Shown here piece by piece: positions 34,112 to 45,543 of a DNA stretch of 64,000 bases. The translations under genes and the position numbers were made by a program. The stretch's first letter is position 1. Each line of letters starts with the position of its first letter. A model generated the notes under the pieces. That model searched no databases. It was not told the DNA's origin and was given only the letters and a program-made list of their open reading frames with translations. This DNA comes from Portulaca oleracea (Eukaryota > Streptophyta > Magnoliopsida > Caryophyllales > Portulacaceae), in NCBI GenBank assembly GCA_029582165.1, contig CM055883.1:17702501-17766500 (forward strand). The letters are read 5' to 3'.

Positions 34112-34590
34112 GTTATTAATCCTTCATGGCTTTCCAATGGAAGAAGAAACATAAAAAGAGGCTATTTTTCGAACTCAGTGTACAATCAAGAACAAGCCTT
34201 GCTCTTTGATTATTGATGGAGGCAGCCAAGCTAATGTGATACCCAAATCTCTTGTAGACGAATTGCAAGTGCCCAGCACACCCCATCCAGCTCCATATAC
34301 GATCCAATGGATTCATCAAGGTCACGGCATTCAAGTTACTAGAAGATGTTTGGTGCAATTTCCTATAGGTAACATATATCATGATTCAATTTGGTGTGAA
34401 ATTGTGCCTATAGATGCGTGTCACATCTTATTTGGTAGGCCATGGATGTTTGATAGAGTCATGATTCATGATGGACGTGCAAATACCTATTCATTTATTA
34501 TAGGCCAGAAGAGGATCACCCTTAGGTCCATGACGAGCCAATTAATCTAACCGAGTTTGAGGGCGCAAACTCTTTGCAACAAGGGGAGAA
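34112..34590 (+). pseudogene. Protease and C-terminal tail of element A
   Basis: Continues element A after element B. The aspartic protease reads SLIIDGGSQANVI (D-G-G in place of the usual DTG/DSG-like triad, as in this gypsy group), then APYTIQWIHQGHGIQVTRRC and HILFGRPWMFDRVMIHDG. The frame stops after TLRSMTSQLI and passes at once into the polyprotein's last residues (PSLRANSLQ) and the polypurine tract AACAAGGGGAGAA (34579-34590). RT, RNase H and integrase, normally about 2.5 kb, are missing. Confidence 0.85.
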
Positions 34591-35704
34591 TGATGGAAAT
34601 TCACCTAACCTTGGTCTCACTTTGGGGAACCTAAATTCATGGAAGGTGATGGAGGTCAGTCATGCTCACCCAATAAGAAGATCTAATTCATTAAACCGAG
34701 TTTGAGGGCAAACTCTTTGCAACAAGGGGAGAATGATGGAGATCTGCTTAGCCTTGGTCTCACCTTTGGGGACCCTAAGTTCATGGAAGGAGATGAAGAT
34801 TCACATAGCCTTGGGCTCACCTTTGGAGACCCAAGAATCATAGAGGATGATGGAGATCAGTCCAACTTAAGGTCATGTGCAAAGCCCAAGAGAAACGTCC
34901 AAGTTCAAGCCCAACTTAAGATGGGTCACGTGACAGCTTAATAGAAGAGAATTTCACAGTTTTGGCATTTTCAAGAAGAAGTTCATAGTTCTAGCTTTTT
35001 CAAGAAGAAGTTCACAGTTTTTGTGTTTTCCTTATTATTAGCAAGTTTATTATTGTATTTTTATTATTATTAATTGGGTGTGATGCCTAGTAATATCTAA
35101 TAGCTTAGGCATCAAGCTAGAGGAATCTAGAAGAGTGTAATAGTATCTAGAAGAGTCTAGAAGGAGTAATCCTAGTCTTGGATGGCTAATTTTGTAACTA
35201 ATCCAATTAGGATTAGGAAAGCCAAATCCTAGAAGGATTAAGCTGCTTAGGCCTCAAGTAATAAGTCCTAGTAGGATAAGGACTTCGTATAGTATAAATA
35301 GGGAGGTTTGTAATCAGTCTAGACACAATTTCGATTATGATGAATATAATTAAGCTTTTGCTTACCCTTGAGAGTTTCTCAAACCCTCGTTTCCTTTCTA
35401 CTATTACATCTTGAATTGGCTATTCAAGTGGTTGGGTAGAGCTTGTTCAAATACTTAGAAGGTGTTTCTGTAACTAAGTAGAAGAGCAAGTAGCCCTAGG
35501 GATTCAACTTGTGATGTCTCTCTATCAAGTTTGATTCTCTTGAATTATCCCAGTTCTATCTTGTTGAGTTATTCCTATCCTTTCACGTGAATCTCTCTCA
35601 ATACCCTAGCCTTTCATGTGAATTATCCTAACCCTAAGATTGGTTGCACGTCTTACTTTGATGTGTAATTGATCAAACTCTAGCTTTGCATCAGTTATAC
35701 ATCA
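34591..35704 (+). repeat. 3' LTR of element A
   Basis: 1114 bp, TGATGGAAATTC...TTATACATCA. It has the same internal second polypurine tract (34721-34733) as the left LTR. Followed by CACCA, the target duplication. Confidence 0.9.
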
Positions 35705-35873
35705 CACCATCTATCCAATTTCCCCCTTGGTAACATTCTCCACTTCCAAATCAGAATGTCATGTTTTATTTCCAAACATTGACCCATTACACTTCTGCTA
35801 CGCTCCTCTCAAAAATTTCAATAGATCTCAGCAGAAAAGGAGCATCAGTTTGTTTGAGATGGTATTGATAACA

Positions 35874-36112
35874 TGTTATAAAACAATGAATATACGAACA
35901 GAATATAGGGAGAAGAATAATAGAGACAAGAGAGATTGAGAGAAGAGATTAGAATCGATTTATTCATAACCCACAAGGGGTATTTATACTTGTTACATAA
36001 CAAGAGTCCTCATACCGAAACAGAATTATCTCATATATATCAATCTAATATATAAAGATACCCAAGATTCTTATTAGTATATAGACATTCACGTATATAT
36101 TATTTCATAACA
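35874..36112 (-). repeat. LTR (239 bp) of a small copia-like or TRIM-like element
   Basis: Ends TGTTATAAAAC...TTCATAACA (inverted TGTTAT/ATAACA). It matches the split LTR at 36435-36579 plus 39108-39225. On the minus strand it includes a TATA-like TATAAATACC (around 35980-35990). It appears to be the 3' LTR of an element whose interior is only about 320 bp. No clear target duplication was found. Confidence 0.6.
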
Positions 36113-36434
36113 CCAAAGACAAATTTGTGATTAGTAATATAAACCAAAACTTAAAGCACATGCTAAATACCCAATGGCATGATACTTAAACAAGTGCCAA
36201 CCTTAATTAAAACATTAATAGAGAAGTCAATAGATTAGAGCATGCTAATTATAATGGTTTAAATAGCAACGTTGATCGTTGACAAGTAACTTGTTCAGTA
36301 TTTGAGTCATGAAAAGTTATATATACCATAAATTTATGAGGCAAATCATTAGGGTGAAACATAGACACATTCTAAGAGTCCTCCCTAATTGTATAATTGG
36401 CAATGCCCAATTGAAGAGTTTGGCGCTGATACCA
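36113..36434 (-). mobile_element. Interior of the small LTR element with a tRNA-iMet-type primer-binding site
   Basis: No ORF. TGGTATCAGCGCC on the minus strand (36422-36434) directly adjoins the right LTR and is one base from the initiator-Met primer-binding site. The short interior and lack of coding capacity are TRIM/SMART-like. Confidence 0.5.
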
Positions 36435-37168
36435 TGTTATAAAACGATGATTATAAAACTACAATATAGAGAGAATAATAAAAAAGAACAATAGAGATAA
36501 ACGATATTGAGATAGGAGAATAGGATGATTCTATTCATAACCCACAAGAGATATTTATATACATAGCATGAGTCCTGCATAGGGCTAGTGATGCATGTAG
36601 GCTCACTAAGGACTTAAATTCAAAAGCTTATAACACCATAGGACAGCAAGAACCACTCGTTTAGTACGAAACTCAAATCAGAGAGGTGATTCAAGCATAA
36701 AGGAAAGAAAAACAAAGGAAATTAAAGATAGAACAAGTGTTTGAAATTCGATACAAATACACCACTAATCACAAACACAAGATAGAACAAGTGAGTTTCG
36801 ATTGATACAGATACACCACAATCAAATCTGACAAGGTTTGGTATTTGAATCTCTCTTTTGGATAAAGATACACCACCAAAAGATTGAAACCAAGCTCTAC
36901 ACACACCACTTGATTTAGCCAAATCAAGATACAGGAGTAGAAATTTTGAGAGTTATTAGAACACTCACAAAATAGGAGAAACCTCACTGTTCACTCACAT
37001 TTCAACAAATTCATTTCATATTCTGTAAATGAGAGTACAAGGCCTAATATATATAGTGAGGCTAACAAACAAGCACACTAACTAAGCAAGCACCTCACTA
37101 ATTACAATACTTTAGGTTTCCTAATCATGAAGAAACCTATAATCTAACTTAATTAACTTCAGTACATC

Positions 37169-37882
37169 TGTAACACCCCGGGTATATGGTTTGGCTTAAG
37201 AGGATTGAAATGACTACTTCTATCACCAAGGTGCACCTTCTTTTAAGGTAGCACATCCGTTGGGAACTCCTCAGTTAAGCGTGCTTGGCTGGGAGTAGCC
37301 TCAGGATGGGTGACCTCATGGGAAGTTTTTCCAGGCAGCGTGTGAGCGAGGGCGAAGCACGCTTGAAAGACTCATGGTGATTTGTGGGGTTAGTCGGCGA
37401 TCCTTGAAGCAGTTATCGGTAATGTCCGTGACATGGGAGGGGCCGGGGCATTACAGATGGTATCAGAGCCGACCCGCGACCGTGAGTTGTGCTAGTGGAC
37501 GGGAGATCCATGGACAATCACCTAGCGGGACAAAGATTCTGGAGTGCATTGTGGCACAACGAGGACGTTCTGTGTTTAAGTGGGGGTGACTGTAACTCCC
37601 CGGGTATATGGTTAAGTGTAGCTTAAGAAGATTCAAATGACTACTTATATCACCAAGGTGCACCTTCTTTTATGATAGTTCATCCTTTGGGAACTCCTCA
37701 CTTAAGCGTGCTTGGCTGGGAGTAGTCTTAGGATGTGTGACCTCTTGGGAAGTTTTCCCAGGCACCGTGTGAGCGAAGACGAAGCATACTGGAAAGACTC
37801 GTGGTGATTTGTTGGGTCAATCAGCGATCCTTGAAGAAGTTATCGATGATGTCTATGTCCCGGGAGGGGTCGGGGTGCTACA
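37169..37882 (+). mobile_element. Cassandra TRIM retrotransposon, complete, 714 bp
   Basis: LTRs at 37169-37455 (287 bp) and 37591-37882 (292 bp) start TGTAAC(A/T)CCCCGGG and end TTACA/CTACA. A perfect target duplication ACATC lies at 37164-37168 and 37883-37887. Primer-binding site TGGTATCAGAGCC is at 37458-37470 and polypurine tract AGTGGGGGTGAC at 37579-37590. Each LTR contains a 5S-rRNA-like block, the hallmark of Cassandra. It is non-coding and depends on other elements for movement. Confidence 0.95.
37212..37340 (+). other. 5S-rRNA-like domain in the Cassandra LTR
   Basis: Contains AGTTAAGCGTGCTTGG and GGATGGGTGACCTC, which correspond to the internal RNA polymerase III control regions of plant 5S rRNA, followed by GGGAAGT. 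The 5' third is diverged, so this is not a functional 5S gene. A second copy lies at about 37640-37762, where the C-box reads GGATGTGTGACC. Confidence 0.9.
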
Positions 37883-38387
37883 ACATCATAATTAAACTAA
37901 TACAATTCTTCAACATGAAGAATACGTCCATTATTGAGGCAAAAATAACCTATGAGGTTACGCCACATGGCAGCTCTCCATTGGGCCATCAAGGAACACT
38001 TAGCGTCATTCCAAGAGTGACACCACCTACTTGCTTGTGTGCTTAGCAAACCCCAGCAGCTAGGTAACCTCCTTAATGTCCAAAATATAGGGGAAACCGA
38101 AATGGGTGTGAAAAGACCCATTTGCCCTTGATAAACACCAAAATTCCAAATAGATCATAATTGAGGTCCTCGGCGCATGTTCTGATCTTCAACGGATGTG
38201 TAGAACCCAAACGAACTCCAAATTGATCAAACTTGGACATTTTGGAAAGCTCATTTGATGCTCTTCAAAAGTCTTTTAGGGCAATCCTTTCTAGAATGGA
38301 ATAGCAATCCTTGAGGATTTGCTATCCTCCCAAATAGGGGGATTAGAAACCTCCCAATTGTGGGTGGAATAGGCTATCCCTTTTCTT

Positions 38388-38388
38388 C

Positions 38389-38438
<50 letters not shown>
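38388..38438. repeat. AAT trinucleotide microsatellite
   Basis: About 16 uninterrupted AAT/ATA units. Confidence 0.95.
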
Positions 38439-38441
<3 letters not shown>

Positions 38442-39267
38442 CTATAACTTTGATTCCATTCTTGTGCTCATCAAACACTTTCAATTTGGGGTTCTAATTC
38501 CATACCCAACCCTCTAGAATTCTAATTTTATACTGAGCTCATCTCACTTTTCTCTCAAACAGGCCCTTTCAAGTGACGTCCTTGAACCACTTTTGGCTCC
38601 AATGCATCCTCCAAACACCTTGGGTCCCCAAATGTGAGACTAAGGCATGATGAATATACATCAGCTGAGCAGTGGGCCGAGGCCCTATAGGGTCAAGAGG
38701 GTTGGCCCCTAAAAAATAAGGGTTGTCAAAGGGTCGGGTCGATAAGGGCTGGGTCATTAACAAGTCGGCTTGTTTCATAATGTTAAAAGGTAGGTGAATC
38801 GACTGGTTCGCGTCGGCTGATCAATAACTCAAAATAAATAGTTTTCCTATTCTTTTAAATGCTAACATTACTTAAATATATTTATTAATACTCCATATTA
38901 AATAACAATTAGCATAAGTATATTTTTTGGTACAAATACGCATAATTTTAATTCTAGGGTCAAACGAGCCGGCCCATAGGCTGACCCTTATTTTTACTAG
39001 AAAGTTCTCTCCCTGCTCATTACTACAAAAAGCCGACCTGACCGACCCGACCCTATATGACTAATGGACTGGCCCTGACCTGGCCCGTTGCCACCCCTTG
39101 TCCTGCACAATATTGATTTCATATGTAAATAGAATCCTCTCACATTATAACATCCTAATATATAAATATATTCAAAAGATATATGATTGGTATATGGACA
39201 TTCATAAATATATTATTTCATAACAACAATATAATTTTCCAGATAACTAACATATATTATTTAATAA

Positions 39268-40560
39268 ATGTTCGATCTCGTTTCGAGCCGAAATTTTTAT
39301 CATTTATAGGGTATTTTTGCTTGTTCTAGCCCCGTAATTATATATTATATATGATGATTTCGTGTTTTGTAGGAAAATAAAGAGTTAAAAGGAAATGGGG
39401 CTTAATTGAGGCTTTTTAGGGAATCCTGAGTGATTTCCTGAGCCGACCCGAGCTAACCTGAGCCCAAAAACCGAGGCGAGACCGACCTGAGAATTCCTTC
39501 CCAATTTTGGTGCAAAACAGGGGCGTAGCACCCGCTACAACCTTGGTAGCGGGCGCTACCGCCCAAGGAGTGAAGCAGAGGGTAGAAGGCAGACAGAGAC
39601 CGCGCTCGTTACGAAACTGTCGCACCCGTGAGCTGCTACGAAGAGGAGACGGTGCCTACGGACAAAGCGGTGTCGCGCCCATGAGTGGTTTTGTCGCACC
39701 CGCGACCAGTTGGCTCGCACCCGCGACAAACGATGAACAAGCGACGGATTAATGGGGGCAGGAAGTGGTCGCGCCCGCGACGGTTGGCGATTCTGTGGAA
39801 ACTGCGCGCGCGTGCTGTGCTTAATTAAGGGTTTTGGCTAGTGTTTTTCTTCCTTCTGTAAATACCCCATGTAATTCAGCACTATTATCATTATTAAAAA
39901 GTAGTTTCGGAGTAGCATTAGAGTAGAATTAGGTTTAATTATTTTCTTTATCTTACTTTAATCTTTCATTAAGCCTTTAATTGTTCTTCAAGTTTTCTCT
40001 AGTTTTCTTGCAAATTTGTATTCAACTTTCTTTCCAAGCAATTTCCATTGAAGCAATTTACAAAGCTCTCTCTCCCTCTCTCTCACTCTCTCTCTGGTTT
40101 CCATTGATGTTTTGATTTCAAGCTTTCTAGTGCTAGCTACCACAAATCCAACTTTTAGTGAGGAGGAGGGCTAAGGGTCACAAATTCTACTCTCAAGTGA
40201 GGATTTGGGGATTCTTAGTAATCCAATTCACAATTTTCTTGTTTGTTCGGGGGGAAATCCAATTGGAAGTTGAAGATTCAAGTGAAGATTTAGTGCTTTG
40301 GAGGTATAATTTCTTGTTCCCAATTTCATTGTTCATTCTAGTTTTTCATTCATTGCTTTTAATTGCTTTATTAATTAGGTTTTAATTTCATGTTTTCTTG
40401 ATTGTTATTATGAATCTATGTCTAGATTGGTTTAATAGCTTTCTTTACATAATTTACTGCTTTTCGCACTTAAAAACCCCTTACGCAAACCAATTCCCTT
40501 GTCAAGCCTAACACCCATCCCTGTGGACCGACAACCCTTACCTCACAAAAACCCACAAAA
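39268..40560 (+). repeat. Probable Athila-like LTR (solo or truncated)
   Basis: Begins near TGTTCGATCTCGTTTCG. Contains GTAGGAAAATAAAG, a GC-rich block with palindromes (39524-39785, for example GTAGCG/CGCTAC and GTCGCG/CGCGAC), a CT-rich run (40075-40098) and a T-rich leader, and near its end the phrase CATCCCTGTGGACCGAC, reminiscent of Athila LTR ends. The exact right end and a target duplication were not found. It resembles 1-1318 in reverse. Confidence 0.45.
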
Positions 40561-42008
40561 AATACTAGAACCGAACAATATATACATAGGTAAAGAATCT
40601 ATTTCATTATACAAAAAGACTTTAAATCAGGTTATCAAAAAAATTAAAGGTGATATAATTTATATTTTTCATTTAAAGATTATTGTTACATATCAGTTTC
40701 AAATCATTAGTCATGATATTTTAATTCTTTTTTTTTTTGTTTTAGAAACTTTCTTATGTATTTGCAGTATATTACGAGCTAATATTCTCAAATAACTAGA
40801 AAATATTTGCTTTATTAGATTTTTATTCTAACTTACATTTTTTTTTATAATTAGCGGTCAATAGACCCTTTTATAAATAGCAAGCTGAGCCAATAAATTA
40901 GGCAGACAACAGAGCATGAAGATACACCACCACAATCAAACTGAGAATCCTTTACAGACAGATCCAAAACCCAGAAGAAAATAACAAAATGAAACCTAAG
41001 CCATTATAAGACAAAGCTCTGAGTGTGAATAAACTCCAACTAGCTGAAGAACCCATGGTGAAGTCAACAACCCACGCACAAACATAAACCAAATACTGAA
41101 GCTGAAATTGAAGCCAAGTATCAAGACCACTCCTGAGAAGACACTTACTGATGCACTTTCACCCATGATTGGTACATTCAACTTATGAATTATAATTTGA
41201 ATTGCAACATTATCAAGATACTGTAATCCAAAGACCTCAAACCCTCCCCCCCCCCCCCCTATAGACATTTTGCAGCACCAAAATAATGTTTTCCTTCTGA
41301 AAAATCAACCAAAACATATTGTTATGCTCCTTAGAGACCTACTGCAGCTGCACCATAGGGACCTTCCTTAGCCTGGTTTCAGATCAAAACAAATGCCATT
41401 ATCTTAGAAACAGACCCTGAGAACGCATCAGCTACATCGCCAAGAACAACCAATAAAATATGCCACCTGAGAATGTTGTTGAAACATCACTGAGACTGCC
41501 AGACCAATTGCACTGCCCCCACTATCAGTTAAAGACAGTAGCATCGGGCTGCACACAAGTGAACAATTGAGCATGTCTACATACTCAGGAAGCACAGCAG
41601 AGCACTCCTTCAAATGCATTAAAAGCTTCCACAAAATTCTGTTACTACTTATAATGCGATGCAAAGAGAACAACACCAAAGAACATGAACCACTTAAAGC
41701 AACTTAATCTTATAAACCTTAAAGCAGAGGCAACAACCACAGGGGTTCAACAGACAGACAAGAGAACGATGCACCCGCAGATTAAAGCATAGCAAACAAC
41801 CGATTTGATGTATTTTCCACCACAGCCCCATTCATGCGACAATCCACTCCTTATTAAAGAAGAGCCTCACTTTCAGAAGGAATAGAGGGAATGATGCTTA
41901 GGTTAAGCTAAGCCCATAATCACGATACTTATATGTTTAATGAGGGATTTGATGTATCTCTTTTGTACTTGGACCCAATGCCCCTCACATTCCGAACTCC
42001 GAGCCTCA
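40561..42008. other. Unassigned AT-rich DNA
   Basis: No gene recognised on either strand; small minus-strand open frames have no family features. A poly-C tract lies at 41246-41260. It follows the RRM-like pseudogene on the minus strand and could be the 3' part of the same element, but there is no endonuclease or RT similarity. Confidence 0.5.
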
Positions 42009-43708
42009 TCAGAAAGTTAGACTGCCTTCAGTAGATGAAGACAATGATTTCCTAATGAATTTCCGCCGTCGAAGACTCTCTTGGACCTTCTTCTTTTTCC
42101 TCTGTGTTGCAACTTTTCCTCCACTCTGCTTTTTGAACTTGACAGTTCTTTTTGGTCTCATAAAACCAGAGTATTCTCCAAAAGAGATTACTTTTTGAGA
42201 AATGTATTCTCTAGCCTTCAAAATTGACTCATCTCCAGATGAAAAAGATTGAATATCATTAATGCTACCATCATTATCAGGCCCATCAACCTCATGACCG
42301 ATCATATTCACAACCTCCATTCTTTCATTTTCAAGAAGTAAAGGATTAATTACTACCTCAACTGATTTCTCAAGCCCTAAGACACCTCAATCTCCCAATG
42401 CAATTGCGGCATTAATGAGAGGCTGGTCATATGCCACAGGCACAGCTTCAAGAGCAACTTCGTTAATTAAGACTGATCTCACTTCCAATTGGGGACTATT
42501 CAACCTCTCATTATGTGAATCAACACCTCTATTACATGCAGAGACCTCTGGTATTGCGCCTCTTGCACTGTCAACTCCATTGCATGACTGAATGGCTTTA
42601 TTGTTAGGCCAATCCTTAGACTGCCCAACAACCAATTGAGGAGAATCTGGAATATCATTTGATGCAACTTGAACATTTTCAGCACCCTCATCATTTAGGT
42701 CATCTTCACTGGAGGATTCCGAAGTAGAACTCTTATCATTGCCTACATCATGATCTACGGATGGTGGGATAAGATGCGAGCTGATCTCTCTAACAAAGAT
42801 TTTAAAAGAGCAATTCTGTATGTCTAGAAGTATTTCACCATTAATAAAACGAAAAACGTAAGATTGAATAAGCCCCCTCATAATCTCTCAAATTGATTCG
42901 TTGAGGAAATACACCTAGCAAGAGATAGCAAACTCCCCCATGGCTGTGTACATCTCTGGAAATTCTCCCATGTCCATCCTTGAGGAGGGACGCCAATGAT
43001 ATCGACCCATACTCTTTTGGACTCTGCAGTATCATATCTTGACCATGACTTGATGTCAACAAACCAGTCATTCAATTCCAGAGGATTTGACACAACTTCA
43101 TTCATATCCTGAATAGAGGGGAATGTGAGTATGAACTTTACACCACTAAGAGCAGTGATCTTAGATACTGGGCCAAAATTATCCTTGACCAAAGAGGCTA
43201 AAGAATCAAGGTCTCTAGGGCTGCTAGTCGTGCATATGATACTCCTTTGCAACCATTCCTCAAATTCTTCATTCACATTCCCTTTTGTTCGAAACTTAAC
43301 GTGCTTTGTTTCCGTTTCAACAGAGTTCTCCTGTGCAGGATGTTTCTGAACCCAGACAGGCTTGTTCTTCGTCCTTTTGGCTGCTCCTTTCGCCCAATCC
43401 ACAATTAATCGATGACCTCTGACAGGCTTGCCTTTCAATTTCTGGATACATAGTTCCGCCTCATTGCGCCTCCAGACTTGAATAAATCCAAAGTTTCCCC
43501 CGGAATGTCTTCTATGAACTACAGCCACAGACTTGATCTTTGCCCATCTCCTGAAAATCCCTCGAAGGCCATATTGATCAAGGTCCCTTGGTATATTGCC
43601 GACAAAAATGGTTGAGAAATTTGATTTGAACTTTCGACTTCCCAGTCCTCCCTTCTCACTTTCGCCTGCCACACTTCTCTGTCCTCCCTCCTCACTTTCT
43701 CTCTCCAT
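42009..43708 (-). pseudogene. RRM-containing protein, LINE ORF1-like, in broken frames
   Basis: ATG at 43706-43708. An RNA-recognition motif occupies residues about 30-115, with RNP2 IFVGNI and RNP1 GGNFGFIQV, then a DUF4283-like region (VKFILTFPSIQDMNEVV, WVDIIGVPPQGWTWENFQ). The frame stops at about 42880 (FERL) and homologous text continues one frame over (LIQSYVFRFINGEIL, acidic/serine linker), breaks again near 42390-42320, and ends in a basic tail (RPKRTVKFKKQ, RKKKKVQESLRRR) at 42009. RRM plus DUF4283 is known from ORF1 of some plant LINEs (BNR type), but no ORF2 follows. A decayed host RRM gene is the alternative. Confidence 0.6.
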
Positions 43709-44160
43709 CTCATAGACCTTTCAATCAATTCTAGCTTACATTCCCTTATCAATCAGTAAACGTAACGTGACAAGTAAACAGTCGAACCCTCATGATTTCA
43801 TTGATTTGTTAATGTAGTTGATAATCTTTACCAAATAGAAAATAAAATCATACAAAAGCAAAAGAACAAACATAATGTTAATATCTATAATCTCTAATTG
43901 TTCATAATCTATCAATGTTATATATAACGTAGAAGGGCCTGTTAAACTTAACTAACTTAATAACTTAACTTAATTTATCCTTACCTATCTTAACCTAACC
44001 CAACTCCTTAAAAAAACACCCAAATCAAAAACAATTTTTGAATAAAAAAGAAATTCAAATAATATTATTGTAATCTCAAATCAATCCACTTTTTCCAACA
44101 CTTATAATTTTTTTCATTTATTTTCCCCAAAATATTCAAAATTTATTAATAAAGTATTTC
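43709..44160. other. AT-rich intergenic DNA
   Basis: Upstream of the RRM pseudogene. Contains AACTTAAC-type repeats near 43945-44005. Nothing else seen. Confidence 0.5.
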
Positions 44161-44168
44161 CACCCAAC

Positions 44169-45543
44169 CAAGGGCGAAGCTAGAGGGGGTTGGTGGGCGG
44201 CCATGGCACCCCCCATGCTCCAGGAAACCTATATATATTAGTAGGGAAATTGGATTCTAATAATTCTTACTTTTGTAAATTGGATGGCAATAATCTATAC
44301 TTTCAATTTATATCCTGGTGGTACAAAAAAAAATTGTATTGTAGTGGTACCAAATCCATCACCACATTCTTTTTATTTTTTTCATGCCTACCCCATATTG
44401 TTTTTGTTTTTTTTTTTGTTCATGCCCCCAGATAGGTAATGAAGTTTAGTTACTAAAACATTTTTTAAATTATTTTTTTGAGATTCCGAGCAATGATTAT
44501 GATTTTTTAAAAAGAATAAAATTGAAAAAATCATAAATAATTGAAAAAAATTGGAAGAAATGCTGTCAATTCATTGAAAATCGAGGTAAAGTGTTATACA
44601 AAGTTTTGAATCAAATGCAACACAAAATCTATGATATTTAGGGTATACTCTCGATTTTGTCTCACTAGAATACAATTTTATTTTATTTTTTTTGGACATC
44701 CAGAATACAAATTGAAAGTAGGGATTATTGTCATCCAATTTACAAAAGTAGGGATTATTAGAATCCAATTTCCCTATATTAGTATGTGTAAAATACAACA
44801 AAAATACCTTGGTGGTTGGATGGTAGTACCTTGAGAATACTTAATCTTTGGTGACAAGTTCAAATTTTATAAGAAACAATTTTGTTTCAAAGCTCTCCCA
44901 ATTTGTTTATTCATTCATCTAACTTATTATGTTTAATTTCTTTTAATGTTTATTTTGTAGTTTACTTATATCAACTATTTTATTTATTTGTCTTTGTTTT
45001 ATTTTTTGAGCAGTCATTTCAATTAGAATATGAGTTAATTTTAACAACTATAATATTAGATCTCAGCTCGTATCTGGTCTCTTATACCTGTATGCATTCT
45101 TGTTTCTCACTTTGCACTATATTAAATAAATACTATAGTTTTAAATATTTTAATAAATACTTTTCATAGACTTATATTTCCCTATTTTTCATTTTAATAT
45201 TTCATCACAAGTTTTTTCAAAACCTTTTTTTTTTTACTAACAGAATCAACATCTTCATATCCTTTTCATGTACTCTCATATATAAGAAGAAATTTGTCTA
45301 TATAGACCGCTCAGACCTCGCGTTACCGGACTATAATGGGATATGTTATTGTTCTTGTACTTGTAGCGTATTTCATTGTGAGCTCAAAAGTTAAATAAGT
45401 ATCTTTGCTAACTATAAAAAGCTTGAATAAAAGCTTAATAAACAAGTAAAAATGAATAATTTGAAAATTAAACTCATGATAAACAGTTGAAAGAATATTA
45501 ATTAACCGGCACCCCCAATAAAATTTTTCCGGCTCCGCCCCTG
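44169..45543. mobile_element. hAT non-autonomous element, 1375 bp
   Basis: Left end CAAGGGCGAAGCT and right end, reversed, CAGGGGCGGAGCC, flanked by the perfect 8-bp target duplication CACCCAAC (44161-44168 and 45544-45551). The CAGGGGCGGAGCC terminus is a familiar plant hAT end. AT-rich interior with no transposase. Contains a nested MITE at 44244-44774. Confidence 0.85.
44244..44774. mobile_element. Long-TIR MITE nested in the hAT element, 531 bp
   Basis: Ends GGGAAATTGG...CCAATTTCCC with roughly 110-bp imperfect inverted repeats (ATTGGATTCTAATAAT, TTACTTTTGTAAATTGGATG). Flanked by the 10-bp repeat TATATTAGTA (44234-44243 and 44775-44784). A 9-10-bp duplication with long TIRs points to the Mutator superfamily. 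Confidence 0.85.

Larger units (their letters stand above)
7866..35704 (+). mobile_element. Element A: nested Ty3/gypsy retrotransposon with gag and protease only
   Basis: A complete insertion bounded by the perfect 5-bp target duplication CACCA (7861-7865 and 35705-35709). Order: 5' LTR, primer-binding site, gag, [element B inserted at 10275-34111], protease, polypurine tract, 3' LTR. Own length without B is about 4.0 kb. Reverse transcriptase, RNase H and integrase are absent: after the protease the frame jumps directly to the extreme C-terminal tail and polypurine tract, so it is a non-autonomous, gag-protease derivative. The gag contains frameshifts and stops. Confidence 0.9.
36580..39099. 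mobile_element. hAT-like insertion, about 2.5 kb, carrying other repeats
   Basis: Flanked by the perfect 8-bp repeat GTCCTGCA (36572-36579 and 39100-39107). The left end is TAGGGCTAG and the right end, reversed, AAGGGGTGGCAACGGG. The 8-bp duplication and TAGGG/AGGGG termini suggest hAT. No transposase is recognised. The last 380 bp (about 38719-39099) alone looks like a GC-rich hAT MITE, so the structure may be composite. Contents: AT-rich unknown DNA (36580-37168), Cassandra (37169-37882), unknown DNA (37883-38380), and an AAT microsatellite. Confidence 0.5.
36435..39225 (-). repeat. Split LTR of the small element (36435-36579 and 39108-39225)
   Basis: The left part runs from TGTTATAAAACG to GTCCTGCA and the right part resumes after a second GTCCTGCA and ends TTCATAACA. 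Aligned to 35874-36112 by eye the two parts are continuous. The 2.5-kb segment between them is an insertion with an 8-bp duplication. Confidence 0.65.

Noticed and set aside
37212..37762. Two genuine 5S rRNA genes
   Set aside because: Both copies are diverged in the 5' third and sit inside the LTRs of a Cassandra element with target duplications.
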